Assembly: GCA_039934475.1 (NCBI GenBank)
Contig: JBDTMC010000025.1
Span: forward strand, 1 to 31,505
Direction of reading: 5' to 3'
Source: JBDTMC01 sp039934475
GTDB taxonomy: Bacteria; Acidobacteriota; Terriglobia; Bryobacterales; Bryobacteraceae
DNA: 31,505 nucleotides
In this document: in pieces, positions 1 to 6,719 of the stretch
Layout of the letters: the number at the start of each line of letters is the position of its first letter
Numbering within the stretch: position 1 is the first letter of the stretch
Notes under the pieces: model-generated
Database searches by the model: none
What the model saw: the letters and a program-made list of their open reading frames with translations, nothing else
What the model was told of the DNA's origin: nothing
Made by a program: the position numbers and the translations under genes

Positions 1-992
1 GTAACGACGGCTCCGGCCGGGCCTGTCGCGGGAGTGGTGATGTCGGCAGGCACGTGGATGCGGCTCGGAACGTACTGCTGATCCAGGTAAACTTGCTTCA
101 CCAACCCCGCCGTAAATTCCGCCGGATCGAAGTCGGTCAGGTCCTCCCAGAAAAACTCCCGCCGGTCCACGATCCGTCCGTTTCGCAAGTGGAACAGGTT
201 CGCCGCCACCAAAGGCGGTTCGGCGTAATAGGCGAAGATGTCGTTGTCCTCGCCCTCGGCAGCCGCCATCTTCTGCCGCTCTTCCATCTCTTCAACGGTG
301 CTGATCAGATCCCGCAGGCCCGCCGCTTCCTCAAACCGCATGTCTTCGGCCGCCCTCTCCATGCGTGCCCTGAGTTCCCGATTCAAATCCCGATGGCGGC
401 CTTCCAGAAACAGCCGCACATCCCGGACACGCCCGGCATAGATTTCATCGGTAGTAAGACCCGCGACGCAAGGTCCCAAACAGCGGTGGATATGATACTG
501 CAAGCACGGATGCGTATGCGTGCGGTTGAAGTCCACTTTGCACGACGGAATCTGAAAGTGCCGGTGAATGAAGTGAACCAGCCGGTGCGCCAGGTTCCCG
601 GGGAAGTATGGTCCAAAGTAACTCGAGCCGTCTTTTCGCAACCGCCGCGTCACATACACCCGCGGATACTTCTCCCCGGTCAGCTTGATATACGGATAGG
701 TCTTATCGTCACGGAGCAGGATGTTGAAGCGCGGTTTCCACTGCTTGATGAGGTTGTTCTCAAGGGCCAGCGCTTCCTTCTCGTTATCGACCATGATGTA
801 GTCGATCTGCCGCGCTTCACTGATGAGCGTGCCGGTCTTCGAATCGGCCAGCCTTTCATCGGAGAAGTAGCTTCGCACGCGAGCCCGAAGATTCTTCGCC
901 TTCCCGACATACAACACTTCCCCCGCCCCGTCTTTATAGAGGTAAACGCCAGGCAAAAGCGGAAGTTGAGAGGCTTGAACCCGTAAATCCAT
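1..992 (-). CDS. uvrC: UvrABC excinuclease subunit C (3' end outside window)
   Basis: This is the N-terminal 330 residues of UvrC, the nuclease that makes both incisions in nucleotide excision repair together with UvrA and UvrB. The start is the ATG at 992; the reading frame opens with LPLLPGVYLYKDG and continues into YVGKAKNLRARVR, the GIY-YIG endonuclease core at residues 15-45. Four cysteines spaced C-x11-C-x7-C-x3-C follow in the middle of the visible part, matching the known iron-sulfur site of UvrC. A UVR (UvrB-binding) helix follows, with MRFEEAAGLRDLI at its centre. Full-length family members are about 600 residues, so the RNase H-like domain and HhH motifs lie beyond position 1. The gene lies 91 bases downstream of the uma2 stop. 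A GGTGG seven bases before the ATG is the only visible ribosome site. Confidence 0.95.
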   Translation of the reverse strand, partial: MDLRVQASQLPLLPGVYLYKDGAGEVLYVGKAKNLRARVRSYFSDERLADSKTGTLISEARQIDYIMVDNEKEALALENNLIKQWKPRFNILLRDDKTYPYIKLTGEKYPRVYVTRRLRKDGSSYFGPYFPGNLAHRLVHFIHRHFQIPSCKVDFNRTHTHPCLQYHIHRCLGPCVAGLTTDEIYAGRVRDVRLFLEGRHRDLNRELRARMERAAEDMRFEEAAGLRDLISTVEEMEERQKMAAAEGEDNDIFAYYAEPPLVAANLFHLRNGRIVDRREFFWEDLTDFDPAEFTAGLVKQVYLDQQYVPSRIHVPADITTPATGPAGAVV

Positions 993-1083
993 GGAGGGAC
1001 CACCGCAAGCGGTGCGCGAAAGGCCTTCGCAGCACCATGGTCCCAGAACCGTCCGCCGTCACGCAAGCCCGGTGGCGTTGCGC

Positions 1084-1608
1084 TCAATCCGCCCAGAGCT
1101 CGTGCAGTTCGACAGTGATCTCCGGCTCACTCGTTCGCAATGCAGTCATGGCTTCTACCATCCCCCCACGGGTATACGCAAAGGCCCGCCGGCTTTGCGG
1201 ATCAATTACCCACACAAACCCGACCCCAAATGCCAGGTAGTCAGCCAGTTTCTCCTGCACCCGCGACGCCCTGTCTTCCGGCGACAGGATCTCCACGCAT
1301 AGAAACGGGGGTGAGGTGAACACCTGCTCCTCGGGCTCCGGACCCGCAACCACGCACAAATCGGGAACCCGGAACCGCGCGCCCGATACCCTTACCCGCT
1401 GCTCCGTGAAGACATGAATCCCCAACTCCCGCCGCCGCTGAAACAGCAGCGCAGCCAGTCTCACCTGAATCTTGCTGTGATCCTTCTCACCCACGTTGCG
1501 CTCCCACAACTCACCATCCACGTAGTCGCGGTCCGGGCTATAGTCGGTCGAAAGGTATTCCTCCACCCCGACCAGCATTCGAGACTCCATATGGAGATTA
1601 TGGACCAT
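1084..1608 (-). CDS. Uma2 family endonuclease (DUF820)
   Basis: A 174-residue protein of the Uma2/DUF820 family, a PD-(D/E)xK nuclease fold abundant in Cyanobacteria and Acidobacteria; its biological role is mostly unknown. The fold signature is present: FRVPDLCVV supplies Asp83, LCVEILSP supplies Glu106, and Lys120 follows in VQEKLADYLAFGV. VWVIDP and the C-terminal strand pattern also fit. The ATG at 1608 is chosen because GGAG lies nine bases upstream; the ATG at 1590 is an alternative. That Shine-Dalgarno sequence lies inside the decayed folK copy, three bases after its stop codon, so the gene may once have followed folK directly. Nothing nearby suggests a target. Family assignment is firm, function unknown. 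Confidence 0.88.
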   Translation of the reverse strand: MVHNLHMESRMLVGVEEYLSTDYSPDRDYVDGELWERNVGEKDHSKIQVRLAALLFQRRRELGIHVFTEQRVRVSGARFRVPDLCVVAGPEPEEQVFTSPPFLCVEILSPEDRASRVQEKLADYLAFGVGFVWVIDPQSRRAFAYTRGGMVEAMTALRTSEPEITVELHELWAD

Positions 1609-1611
1609 CTG

Positions 1612-1752
1612 TCAAAACTCCGGAACCGCACCTGAACCCACCCGTCGCAACTCCGGGCCAACTTCGTCAGCGGCTCCCGCACAAACCGTCTGACCCTAAC
1701 CGCGGATGCGGCATCACATCCCCCGCCGCTGCCGCCCCGCTGCTGGATTAGC
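1612..1752 (-). pseudogene. folK: Decayed copy of the folK 3' part
   Basis: This stretch aligns to the C-terminal half of the intact folK at 3369-3875, same orientation. There are perfect matches of 18 bases (1694-1711 with 3522-3539), 16 bases (1723-1738 with 3621-3636) and 12 bases (1680-1691 with 3507-3518). The ends also align: both begin at the stop codon (TCA on the plus strand at 1612 and 3369) followed by a shared GCACCTGAA. About 70 bases are missing between the first two blocks, about 75 before the third, and one base is lost in the run of G/C after the second block, which breaks the frame. It therefore cannot encode FolK. It fills nearly all of the space between hipA and uma2. Confidence 0.85.
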
Positions 1753-1778
1753 CACGCCCGAAGCAAAGCTCAACTGCT

Positions 1779-3071
1779 TCAGGCTTTGAATCGGCTGATC
1801 TGAGCGTCAATCGCCCCCAGTACCTCGGGGGGAAGCAAAGCCTTCTCGTCCAATCGCTGCCACTCATCGACGGTTCGCCCGATGGTCTCCGCAACGATCC
1901 CAGAAACCCAATCCACGGCCAGAGCCGCCTTCTCGGCAAATCGACGGATGCGCTCCTCGTCGATGTCGAGCATGCTCCTGCTCCCACCAAACGTCAACGC
2001 TAGCTGGTCGCCGGGGATATACGGCGCCGTAGCCACCAGGTCATACGCCGGCGAGAGCACTGCGCTGCGCTCGTCCGGGTACAAGAGCGACCAGTTCTTC
2101 AGGTGCATGTCCCCATTGCCGGTAACCACGGAAAAGGTCAGCCGCCGGATGAACTGTTCGATACTGGCCGGCCCCGTTTCCGCCGCCAGCACCCTAGCGA
2201 GCATCGAATAACTCACTAACTTATACTTAGCCTCGGGGAACAAGCCAAATACCTGCGCAAAGTCTTCCATATGGATGCGCTGCCCGGAGTTCGTTCGGTC
2301 GAACCGCCGCAACGCAAGAGCCATACCCGGCAGGCGCGAGGCCTCCAAAGGCAAACCGCGAATTTCCCCTACCGGTACCAATCTCGCCTCAGGAACATGA
2401 ATACCCGCGGCCCGCGCCAAGCGCAACATCAGGTACTCGTTCTCGGGTACGGCTGCAAAACTCAGCGATGGCAGTTTGACGATCCATGATCCACCAATTC
2501 CCTCGGCCGGTATGGTCAATCCGCCCGCGGCCTCCATTACGGCTGAGAACTTGAGTTGAATGCCCGCCAGCGAGAAGCGCAGCACACTCGCCTCGCGTGT
2601 GGCTGATCGCAACGTCGCGGACAGGTCATCTCCCAGGTCAGGCTCGCCGTACGGAGTAATCACGACTGCCCCGGGCAGATCCGCGCCCAGCGCCCCCAGC
2701 AGTAAGTACTCCCTCTCAGGGTTTACACCAGCCTGCTCGGACAGGTATGTCCGCAGGTGCCCCTCTGGAAGCAGATTGGAAAAAAAGGGAGGCACTCGAC
2801 GACGCACCGGCTTCACACTCGAAACCAGATCGCCCTGCTGGTTCTTGTAAGAAAGACTCAGGGTTGAACGGGCTGGGTCGTCGAGATATGCCTGTTCAAA
2901 TGAGAACAAATGCCTCTCTCCGGCAAGCCGGTTGATCACCCCGATTCGCTGCCCATGCAGTTGCACCGCGAGCGCCTGCCAAGGAGTTGGACCGCTACGC
3001 TTCAAGGTCGTCCTCCTCGTCTGGCTCATACATTGGACGAGAGTCTTCCTCCTGATCGCCTTCCCCCGCAC
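1779..3071 (-). CDS. hipA: HipA family serine/threonine kinase (toxin of a HipBA module)
   Basis: A 430-residue HipA-like kinase. In E. coli HipA phosphorylates glutamyl-tRNA synthetase and induces persistence; the target here is unknown. An N-terminal HipA domain contains GALGADLPGAV. The kinase core follows: SLAGIQLKFS (ligand/phosphorylation loop), IVKLPS (ATP-binding lysine), NEYLMLRLARAAGI, the catalytic loop GNGDMHLKNW with Asp321 and Asn326, and SPAYDLVA with Asp344 as the metal-binding DFG-like site. All expected catalytic residues are visible, so it looks active. The GTG at 3071 has GGAG eight bases upstream and gives a 77-base overlap with hipB. The ATG at 3029 (overlap 35 bases, AGGAGG but 18 bases away) is the alternative, giving 416 residues. 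The gene is cotranscribed with hipB, as is usual for such pairs. Confidence 0.9.
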   Translation of the reverse strand: MRGKAIRRKTLVQCMSQTRRTTLKRSGPTPWQALAVQLHGQRIGVINRLAGERHLFSFEQAYLDDPARSTLSLSYKNQQGDLVSSVKPVRRRVPPFFSNLLPEGHLRTYLSEQAGVNPEREYLLLGALGADLPGAVVITPYGEPDLGDDLSATLRSATREASVLRFSLAGIQLKFSAVMEAAGGLTIPAEGIGGSWIVKLPSLSFAAVPENEYLMLRLARAAGIHVPEARLVPVGEIRGLPLEASRLPGMALALRRFDRTNSGQRIHMEDFAQVFGLFPEAKYKLVSYSMLARVLAAETGPASIEQFIRRLTFSVVTGNGDMHLKNWSLLYPDERSAVLSPAYDLVATAPYIPGDQLALTFGGSRSMLDIDEERIRRFAEKAALAVDWVSGIVAETIGRTVDEWQRLDEKALLPPEVLGAIDAQISRFKA

Positions 3072-3336
3072 GTCGAAAACTCCGTACGAGTGCCTCGATA
3101 GCCGGAACCAGCGGTCGAGGGATCAGCAGCAAATCAAGTTCAAGAATCCGCACCAAGTCAAGGAATGTATCCAAACGGGGAACTATCTTGCCGCCCTCGA
3201 TCCCCGAGATATGTGCCTGCGGCAACCCCACCCGCCGTCCCAATTCCGCCTGGCTCCACCCACGCTTCCGGCGCGTCGCCACAATGTCCTTGCGCATGTC
3301 CTCAGGAACACGACCCAGCCTGATATGCGATGACAT
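2995..3336 (-). CDS. hipB: HipB-like XRE family antitoxin/repressor
   Basis: A 113-residue protein with a helix-turn-helix of the Cro/XRE type: RKRGWSQAELGRRVGLPQ followed by HISGIEGGKIVPRLDTFL, residues about 23-60. The C-terminal third is acidic (GDQEEDSRP, PDEEDDLEA), an arrangement common in antitoxins that neutralise and are degraded. It directly precedes and overlaps hipA on the same strand, the standard order of a type II hipBA operon, and probably represses its own promoter in the 32-base gap after folK. The ATG at 3336 is preceded by GGGTG at seven bases. Pairing and family are clear; neutralisation of this HipA is inferred from position. Confidence 0.88.
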   Translation of the reverse strand: MSSHIRLGRVPEDMRKDIVATRRKRGWSQAELGRRVGLPQAHISGIEGGKIVPRLDTFLDLVRILELDLLLIPRPLVPAIEALVRSFRRAGEGDQEEDSRPMYEPDEEDDLEA

Positions 3337-3368
3337 ATAAATTCACCCTATCTATATGCTATCGTATA

Positions 3369-3875
3369 TCAAACATCCGCAGGAACCCGCACCTGAAACG
3401 CCACCCGCCGCACCGCTTGCCCCTCCACCCCCCGCAACAATTCCTTCACCGTCTTGCCCAACACCGGATGCCGCAACGCGGGTGCCAGCTCCGCCAACGG
3501 CTCCAACACAAACCGTCTCACCCCTAACCGCGGATGCGGAATCACCAGCTTCGGCGTATCCATGGCAAACCGTCCATAGAACAAAATATCGATATCCACC
3601 GTCCGTGGACCTTTCGCAAGCCGCCGCTGCCGCCCCAACGCCTGCTCCACGGCTGACACCTTCGCCAGCAGTTGCATCGGAAACCACGCCGTCTCCGCCT
3701 CCACCACCAAATTCAGAAACCACGGCTGATCGGTCAAATCCTGCGGAGCCGTCTCATACACCGCCGAACACCGCCGCACCAACACTCCCGCCTCATGCAG
3801 CAAGTCCACCGCCCGCTGCAGGTGCGCCTCCCGGTCTCCCAGATTCGAGCCCAGCGATAAATAGACCGTCTTCAC
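3369..3875 (-). CDS. folK: 2-amino-4-hydroxy-6-hydroxymethyldihydropteridine diphosphokinase
   Basis: HPPK transfers pyrophosphate from ATP to 6-hydroxymethyl-7,8-dihydropterin in folate synthesis. The 168-residue length is normal. Signature features are YLSLGSNLGDRE at the N-terminus, ETAPQDLTDQPWFLN in the pterin-binding loop, GPRTVDIDILFYG with the two magnesium-binding aspartates, and IPHPRLGVRRFVLEPLAELAP. It lies six bases after the ruvB stop on the same strand and immediately upstream of hipB. The 3' half, including the stop, has a decayed relative at 1612-1752. The coding sequence itself looks intact and functional. Confidence 0.96.
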   Translation of the reverse strand: MKTVYLSLGSNLGDREAHLQRAVDLLHEAGVLVRRCSAVYETAPQDLTDQPWFLNLVVEAETAWFPMQLLAKVSAVEQALGRQRRLAKGPRTVDIDILFYGRFAMDTPKLVIPHPRLGVRRFVLEPLAELAPALRHPVLGKTVKELLRGVEGQAVRRVAFQVRVPADV

Positions 3876-3881
3876 AAGTCC

Positions 3882-4913
3882 CTAGAACAAACTGTTCTGC
3901 ATACCGCCCCCACGCAGCTTACGAGGCACACGGAAGTACTCAAACGCGCGATCCGTCGCCACCCGCCCGCGCGGAGTCCGGTCAATGAATCCAAGCTGCA
4001 TCAAATATGGTTCGTACACTTCCTCAATCGTGTCCGCCTCTTCGTCAATCGAGGCCGCTACCGTATTCACGCCCACCGGCCCCCCGCCGTACTTCTCCAG
4101 AATCGTCAGCATAATCTTCTGATCGATCTCATCCAACCCATAGCGGTCCACTTCCAACAGGTCCAGCGCCGTGGTCGCTACCTTGATATCCACATGGCCG
4201 TCCGCCCGAACCTGGGCGTAATCCCGCACCCGCCGCAGCAGCCGGTTCGCGATTCGAGGCGTCCCGCGCGCCCGGCGCGCAATCTCCGCCGCTCCCTCGC
4301 CGTCAATCGTCACACACAGCAGCTTCCCTGACCGCAGTACGATCCGCGTCAACTCGGCTTCATCATAATGATTCAGCCGCAGCACCAACCCAAACCGCCC
4401 GCGCAGCGGAGCGCTCACCAAACCTTGCCGGGTCGTCGCCCCAATCGCCGTGAAATGAGGAACCGGCAGTGAATGCGTCCGCGCCCCCGGACCCGTCCCG
4501 ATCAGGATGTCTACGCGGAAGTCTTCCAACGCCGAATAAAGCATCTCTTCCACATCGGGCAGCAGCCGGTGGATTTCATCGATGAAGAAGACCTGCTGGT
4601 CGCGGATGTTGCTCAGGATCCCCGTCAGGTCCAGTTTCTTCTGCAGAATCGGCCCCGATGTCTGATCGATCGACACCCCCAACTCGGCCGCGATGATATT
4701 GGCAAGAGTGGTCTTTCCCAAGCCCGGCGGACCATACAGCAGAACGTGGTCCAGCGCCTCGCCCCGCTTCCGCGCCGCCTCAATCGCAATCGACAGGTTC
4801 TCTTTGAGTTTGCTCTGTCCGGTGAAGTCCTCCAGCAGCCGCGGCCGCAGGCTTACTTCGAACAGCTTGTCTTCGTCCTGCGGTGCCGGCGAGACAATCC
4901 CCTTCTCCTTCAT
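3882..4913 (-). CDS. ruvB: Holliday junction branch migration ATPase RuvB
   Basis: The hexameric AAA+ motor that drives branch migration of Holliday junctions with RuvA. Length 343 residues is typical. Walker A is GPPGLGKTT at residues 61-69, Walker B is FFIDEIHRL with Asp112-Glu113, sensor 1 lies in FTAIGATTR, the arginine finger region is PLRGRFGLVLRL, and the winged-helix domain ends with GFIDRTPRGRVAT. The ATG overlaps the ruvA stop by one base (TGATG), so the pair is probably translationally coupled. No ruvC lies between or beside them, unlike the common ruvCAB arrangement. Confidence 0.97.
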   Translation of the reverse strand: MKEKGIVSPAPQDEDKLFEVSLRPRLLEDFTGQSKLKENLSIAIEAARKRGEALDHVLLYGPPGLGKTTLANIIAAELGVSIDQTSGPILQKKLDLTGILSNIRDQQVFFIDEIHRLLPDVEEMLYSALEDFRVDILIGTGPGARTHSLPVPHFTAIGATTRQGLVSAPLRGRFGLVLRLNHYDEAELTRIVLRSGKLLCVTIDGEGAAEIARRARGTPRIANRLLRRVRDYAQVRADGHVDIKVATTALDLLEVDRYGLDEIDQKIMLTILEKYGGGPVGVNTVAASIDEEADTIEEVYEPYLMQLGFIDRTPRGRVATDRAFEYFRVPRKLRGGGMQNSLF

Positions 4914-5518
4914 CAGCGCACCAACTCCAGCGCCCGCCGGAACAAGGGTTCAAATTCTCTCTGCGTGCCCTCCAGGCGCGCCTTGCGAACCGCTGTTTCC
5001 GCCGCCGCCCTCTGGCATCCCAGGTTCAACAGCGCCGACAAAACATCCTGTTCGATATCGCTCAGCACCACCACCGGAGCCGCCGCCGTCGAAGTAGCCG
5101 CCACCGCCGGACCAATCCCATCCAGCTTGTCCCGCAGCTCCAAAACCATGCGTTCCGCGGTCTTCTTCCCCACACCCGGAATCCGCACCAGCTTCGCCAG
5201 TTCCCCCGACCGGATCGCCCCCACCAACTCGTCCGTATGCAACCCGGAAAGCACCGTCACTGCCAGTTTCGGCCCGATCCCACTCACCCCGATCAGCTTC
5301 TCAAACAGCGCCTTCTCTTCCCGCGTCAGAAACCCAAACAGCGCGATCGCGTCTTCCCGGACGTGCGTGTACACCCGCAGCCGTACCTCAGCCCCGGCCT
5401 CCGGAAGAGATGTATAGGTGGATACCGGAATCGTGACGTCATACCCCACGCCACCCGCATCCACAATCACCTGATTCGGCTGCTTTTCCAGGACCGTCCC
5501 ACGCAAATACGCAATCAC
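4913..5518 (-). CDS. ruvA: Holliday junction DNA-binding subunit RuvA
   Basis: RuvA binds the four-way junction and loads RuvB. The 201-residue protein begins with MIAYLRGTVLEK, the OB-fold strand typical of the family, and carries two helix-hairpin-helix motifs (LIGVSGIGPKLAVTVLSGL and LVRIPGVGKKTAERM) near residues 70-130. A flexible linker rich in Ala/Val separates these from the C-terminal three-helix domain that contacts RuvB. It is the first gene of the ruvA-ruvB-folK run. The 133-base space upstream, down to the hydrolase stop, is where its promoter should lie; a CATAAT about ten bases before the ATG is too close to call. Confidence 0.96.
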   Translation of the reverse strand: MIAYLRGTVLEKQPNQVIVDAGGVGYDVTIPVSTYTSLPEAGAEVRLRVYTHVREDAIALFGFLTREEKALFEKLIGVSGIGPKLAVTVLSGLHTDELVGAIRSGELAKLVRIPGVGKKTAERMVLELRDKLDGIGPAVAATSTAAAPVVVLSDIEQDVLSALLNLGCQRAAAETAVRKARLEGTQREFEPLFRRALELVR

Positions 5519-5651
5519 TCGCCCATTATGCCACCCCGAACTGGAATGACGGCGAAACCAGAACTATATTTGCCGTCCCGCCAACTACTTACGCAAAAGA
5601 AGGCTCGAATCCGCCCTACGATCCGCAGTATTTTCAAGGGCTCCGCCTTGC

Positions 5652-6512
5652 CTAGTGGCTCTCCAGCGCAATAATCTGCGGTTGAACGTAGGTAAATGAC
5701 ACACTCCCCGTACCCATCAGGAAGTGGTTGTCGGCAATCACACCGAGAGTGGTCGCATACGCCGGGGGGAGCGGCGCTTCGCTCGGGGCCACCAGTCCGT
5801 CGTTGGCCTGTCCGCTGAGGCCTAGAAGCACCGGACCCGTGAGGGCGGTCAAGCTGTTACCCGTATAACTATTGCCCGCGAGGTAGAAGAAAGGGATGCC
5901 CGCCGCGCTAAAGATGGGGTCGAAAGTACTGCGGTACGTCTGTACATTAACCACTTTGAGGCTGGCCATGCCGGGCGTCAGCAAGCCGAGCGAATTTGCA
6001 TACGGCTTGCCCGGACCAAAAGCCCAGTCGGCCATCTGTGAGCCTTGGTTCGGCGTGCCCAGCGTGAAAACCGCTTTGACAAGGGCGCGGATGGCCGGAT
6101 ACGTGGCCATCGCAAACTGCAAGTCCAATCCGCCTTTGGAATGGCAGATCAGGTACATCTTCCTAGTAGCAAAGTGCCGGGCCACTGTGGGGATAGTGTT
6201 CTTGACTACAATCCCGTTCACCGCAATGGTGTTATTACCGGGCGAGTTGTCGGCATTCGTGCTGATGAAAGCCGTCCGGTACCCGGCGTTGTAAGCGTCG
6301 GTGTACATGTCATTGTTGATCCAGAAGTAACTAGCGGTGCCACCCAGACCGTGAAGGAAAACCAGGAGCGGCGCCTGGGCGCCATTCGGAGGAATCGCCC
6401 CGTACCAGATGTTTCCCTGAACGGCGTCAGGCTGAGGCAACGGAGGCTGCGCAACCAAGCCCAGACAGAACGTGAACAACGACACGACGAGTGCACTACG
6501 CCTACGGATCAT
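5652..6512 (-). CDS. Secreted alpha/beta-hydrolase (lipase/esterase-like)
   Basis: A 286-residue protein with a Sec-type signal peptide (three arginines, then a hydrophobic stretch through residue 20, cleavage probably near Ala21). The mature part is an alpha/beta-hydrolase: FLHGLGG (52-58) forms the oxyanion region, CHSKGG holds the nucleophile Ser125 in a G/C-H-S-x-G elbow, FTLGTPNQGS follows the elbow as in triacylglycerol lipases and PGAP1-like esterases, and Asp238 (ANDGLV) and His263 (DNHFL) complete a plausible triad. Substrate is unknown; a lipid or polyester hydrolase is the likely class. It stands alone, divergent from the synthase operon across a 207-base gap that must hold both promoters. 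Confidence 0.83.
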   Translation of the reverse strand: MIRRRSALVVSLFTFCLGLVAQPPLPQPDAVQGNIWYGAIPPNGAQAPLLVFLHGLGGTASYFWINNDMYTDAYNAGYRTAFISTNADNSPGNNTIAVNGIVVKNTIPTVARHFATRKMYLICHSKGGLDLQFAMATYPAIRALVKAVFTLGTPNQGSQMADWAFGPGKPYANSLGLLTPGMASLKVVNVQTYRSTFDPIFSAAGIPFFYLAGNSYTGNSLTALTGPVLLGLSGQANDGLVAPSEAPLPPAYATTLGVIADNHFLMGTGSVSFTYVQPQIIALESH

Positions 6513-6719
6513 CAGAGTTCCCCCAGTGGTATTTCGGGACGGTCCAGGCCCAGCCCGTGGTAAAGAGATTTAGGATCAGGGTAGCACGCTTTTGCGCCTC
6601 TTTTCGGGCCTTACCCAGAACCTTTAGTACTAGGCATGGCGGTCGCCTTGGCCAGAGTGGTAAAATTCGAGAATCCAAGGCATTTTCCTGTCTCTGCCGT
6701 TGAGCCGGCCGGAGTTTCA

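Noticed and set aside
3337..3368. AT-rich imperfect palindrome before hipB, possible HipB operator
   Set aside because: Position is right, but the half-sites do not match well (TATA ends only) and do not resemble the known HipB site.
5548..5577. Inverted repeat GACGGC/GCCGTC with an 18-base loop between ruvA and the hydrolase
   Set aside because: Six pairs with a long AT-rich loop and no T-run; expected by chance in this GC content.
5595..5640. GGCTCGAATCCGCC resembles a tRNA T-arm
   Set aside because: The flanking bases do not form a five-pair T stem, and no anticodon or acceptor arm can be folded around it.
6513..6719. Promoter elements in the divergent gap between the hydrolase and the synthase
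   Set aside because: A TAAAAT at about 6660 has no acceptable -35 partner; the region must contain promoters but I cannot place them.
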